Source: UMGS1696 sp964623635 (GTDB lineage: Bacteria > Bacillota > Clostridia > Oscillospirales > CAG-272). From it: DNA of 64,000 nucleotides. Below are positions 62,911-64,000 of the stretch, piece by piece. The translations under genes and the position numbers were made by a program. The notes beneath the pieces were generated by a model. That model worked only from the letters and a program-made list of their open reading frames with translations. It had not been told where the DNA came from and searched no databases. Each line of letters begins with the position of its first letter. Within the stretch, counting starts at the first letter, position 1. The stretch lies in assembly GCA_964623635.1 (NCBI GenBank), contig CAZUUA010000007.1:21843-85842 (forward strand), written 5' to 3'.

Positions 62911-63089
62911 TTAGGGCGCCACCGCACAATTCTGATGATGCAGATACGTCGGCAGATTTTTCGTCAGACAAAACAAATTCACCGCAGGCTTACACTCGTA
63001 AGGCAAGGTGGATTTGTGAAGTATGACGGGAAAGATGCAAGCAGATGTGCCATCAAGGCGTTAGCCGTGAATTGTGCGGTGGTGCCTTA
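62911..63089. mobile_element. MITE-like palindromic element (179 bp)
   Basis: The ends are inverted repeats: left arm ends GCCACCGCACAATTC (to 62932) and right arm begins GAATTGTGCGGTGG (from 63069), 20 of about 21 positions matching with one inserted base. Inner arms CAAATTCACC (62974-62983) and GGTGGATTTG (63007-63016) also pair, so the whole unit folds as one long hairpin about its centre. GAT flanks both ends (62908-62910, 63090-63092), a possible 3-bp target duplication. No coding capacity. Confidence 0.75.
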
Positions 63090-63845
63090 GATGCAATACT
63101 TGGCAAGGATCCGTTTGTCGATGGCTTCGAAATCGCTGGTGTGGGGATATTCAGCCATGTCCGGATGATGGGGGAATGCTGCATCGGCATTGCCGTCGTG
63201 GAGAGAAATGGTGGCGAGCATACAGCCGCTTTGCCGGATTTCTGCAATATTTTCAGCCGAGAAATCACCCGTATACACGAAGCACTTGTCGGGATAGTTC
63301 GGCACATCCTGCAGCTTCTCTCTGGTGTAGTTAGCCTTGGTATCGATGAACCGTGCCTGGGGATCGATGGACAGGATCAGGTTGATGGCAGGGGCACCGG
63401 CGCCGTTGGTGGCATAGACAACTCTGCCGCGCATACCCATACGAACCACCAGGTGTGCGATGTTCTCTGCGTTGCGCATACCTTCCTTCAGGTCGATGTT
63501 CACGCACATTCCGTAGAAGTAGGCCAGGTGCAGCGTCTCCTCCAGGGTAGGCACGAAGTTTTCGTCCACTCTTTCGTTCAGCAGATGCACGGCACGCAGC
63601 ACGGCAAAGTCGGTATCTGCGATCACGTAGGATACGGCATTTCCGGCATCGTCAAAGCCATGGACGGTATCGTCGTGGTTGCAGATGAGCACGCCGTCCT
63701 TGGTCATACGGGCATCGGTCTCGATCATGTCCGCACCCTTCAGCGCAGCCAGACGGAAGGCAGCAAGGGTATTGGAATGCAGCCCCGGTTCTACAAAGCC
63801 CTGGTGGGCAGAGCTGATCCAAGTCTTTTTTACTTTAGTCATCAT
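63087..63845 (-). CDS. Glycerophosphodiester phosphodiesterase-family protein
   Basis: A 252-residue GDPD-like barrel: SSAHQGFVEPGLHSNTLAAFRLAALKGADMIETDARMTKDGVLICNHDDTV gives the catalytic His/His pair and the Glu-Asp metal ligands, and CVNIDLKEG supplies the third acidic site. It hydrolyses glycerophosphodiesters to glycerol-3-phosphate and an alcohol. No signal peptide. The ATG at 63845 has AAGGAG 9 bases upstream. The last codon (Ile) and the stop are made by the target GAT and the end of the palindromic element, so the C-terminus has been reshaped by that insertion. Confidence 0.88.
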   Translation of the reverse strand: MMTKVKKTWISSAHQGFVEPGLHSNTLAAFRLAALKGADMIETDARMTKDGVLICNHDDTVHGFDDAGNAVSYVIADTDFAVLRAVHLLNERVDENFVPTLEETLHLAYFYGMCVNIDLKEGMRNAENIAHLVVRMGMRGRVVYATNGAGAPAINLILSIDPQARFIDTKANYTREKLQDVPNYPDKCFVYTGDFSAENIAEIRQSGCMLATISLHDGNADAAFPHHPDMAEYPHTSDFEAIDKRILAKYCI

Positions 63846-63910
63846 GATCACACGCTCCTTATTGAGATATGGCATTGGGTTTGCGAAAGCTATGTTCGTG
63901 TAGAAAAAGC

Positions 63911-63942
63911 AAAAAACCTCTCGATATTCTCAAGAGGCTTTT
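63911..63942 (-). terminator. Terminator after tRNA-Trp
   Basis: On the minus strand AGCCTCT (63942 side) pairs with AGAGGTT and TTTTTTGC follows; the stem is CCTCT/AGAGG. Confidence 0.75.
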
Positions 63943-63947
63943 CATTA

Positions 63948-64000
63948 TGGCAGGGGCACTAAGATTCGAACTCAGGACACGTGGTTTTGGAGACCACTGC
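63948..64000 (-). tRNA. tRNA-Trp (anticodon CCA), 3' part; the 5' end is outside the window
   Basis: On the minus strand the anticodon stem GTGGT/ACCAC holds loop CTCCAAA with CCA, the T arm is CTGAG-TTCGAAT-CTTAG, the acceptor strand is TGCCCCT with discriminator G, and CCA is encoded at the 3' end (63948-63950). Confidence 0.92.

Overview
The window reads as chromosome of a low-complexity Gram-positive gut-type bacterium, most likely an uncultured clostridium of the Oscillospirales/Ruminococcaceae kind. The basis is a Firmicutes division cluster (SepF, YggT, YlmH, DivIVA, LspA, RluD), lipoprotein-anchored solute-binding proteins in place of periplasmic ones, AAGGAG-type ribosome binding sites, and many near-consensus SigA promoters with 17-bp spacers. 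This assignment is inference; no rRNA gene is present. No phage, plasmid, CRISPR array or transposase gene was seen.

Layout. 1-376: 3' part of a TcdA-like dehydratase. 637-7391 (minus): a carbohydrate block with an alpha/beta hydrolase, a GH35 beta-galactosidase, a GH127 beta-L-arabinofuranosidase with complete catalytic residues, and a GH36 alpha-galactosidase. 7434-14612 (minus): the division/membrane cluster HlyD-like, YggS, SepF, YggT, YlmH, DivIVA, LspA, RluD. 14859-18142 (minus): a YhaN/YhaO-like nuclease-ATPase pair. 18411-20969 (minus): a nucleoside hydrolase with a tandemly repeated N-terminus, and the first solute-binding lipoprotein. 21259-22807 (plus): a PHP phosphoesterase and a small lipoprotein. 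22857-27619 (minus): a second solute-binding lipoprotein and a GH2 beta-galactosidase. 27821-28235: a 74-bp minisatellite. 28261-31033 (minus): an EF-G-like GTPase lacking the catalytic histidine, and an MIF-like protein. 31290-34340 (plus): zur-znuA-znuC-znuB behind a candidate Zur operator.

34591-42734 (plus): three more solute-binding lipoproteins, pheA, and two secreted proteins sharing a C-terminal PQTxD-membrane-KKR tail. 42796-45624 (minus): a transglutaminase-like protein, an Rrf2/IscR-like regulator, and a possible beta-helix protein coupled to it. 45853-47503 (plus): iscS-iscU, preceded by two matching 17-bp dyads. 47699-53147 (plus): an unrecognised TIM-barrel-like protein, an esterase, a second PHP protein and the sixth solute-binding lipoprotein. 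53304-58420 (minus): tRNA-Ser, a GH99/WbsX-like protein, a membrane protein, a J-domain protein, a DUF5685-like protein and a sodium symporter. 58686-62860 (plus): a large secreted protein and a glucose-family PTS (EIICB, EIIA). 62911-63089: a 179-bp palindromic MITE-like element that supplies the stop codon of a GDPD gene. 63948-64000: partial tRNA-Trp.

Taken together the window is dominated by surface capture and intracellular or surface breakdown of plant-type glycans (galactosides, arabinofuranosides, esters). Six solute-binding lipoproteins occur with no ABC sugar permease beside them. The features most worth a second look are the six orphan binding proteins with the PQTxD-tailed partners, the self-derived N-terminal repeats in the nucleoside hydrolase, the 74/148-bp repeat array behind the EF-G-like gene, the MITE-like palindrome at gene ends, and the paired dyads before iscS.
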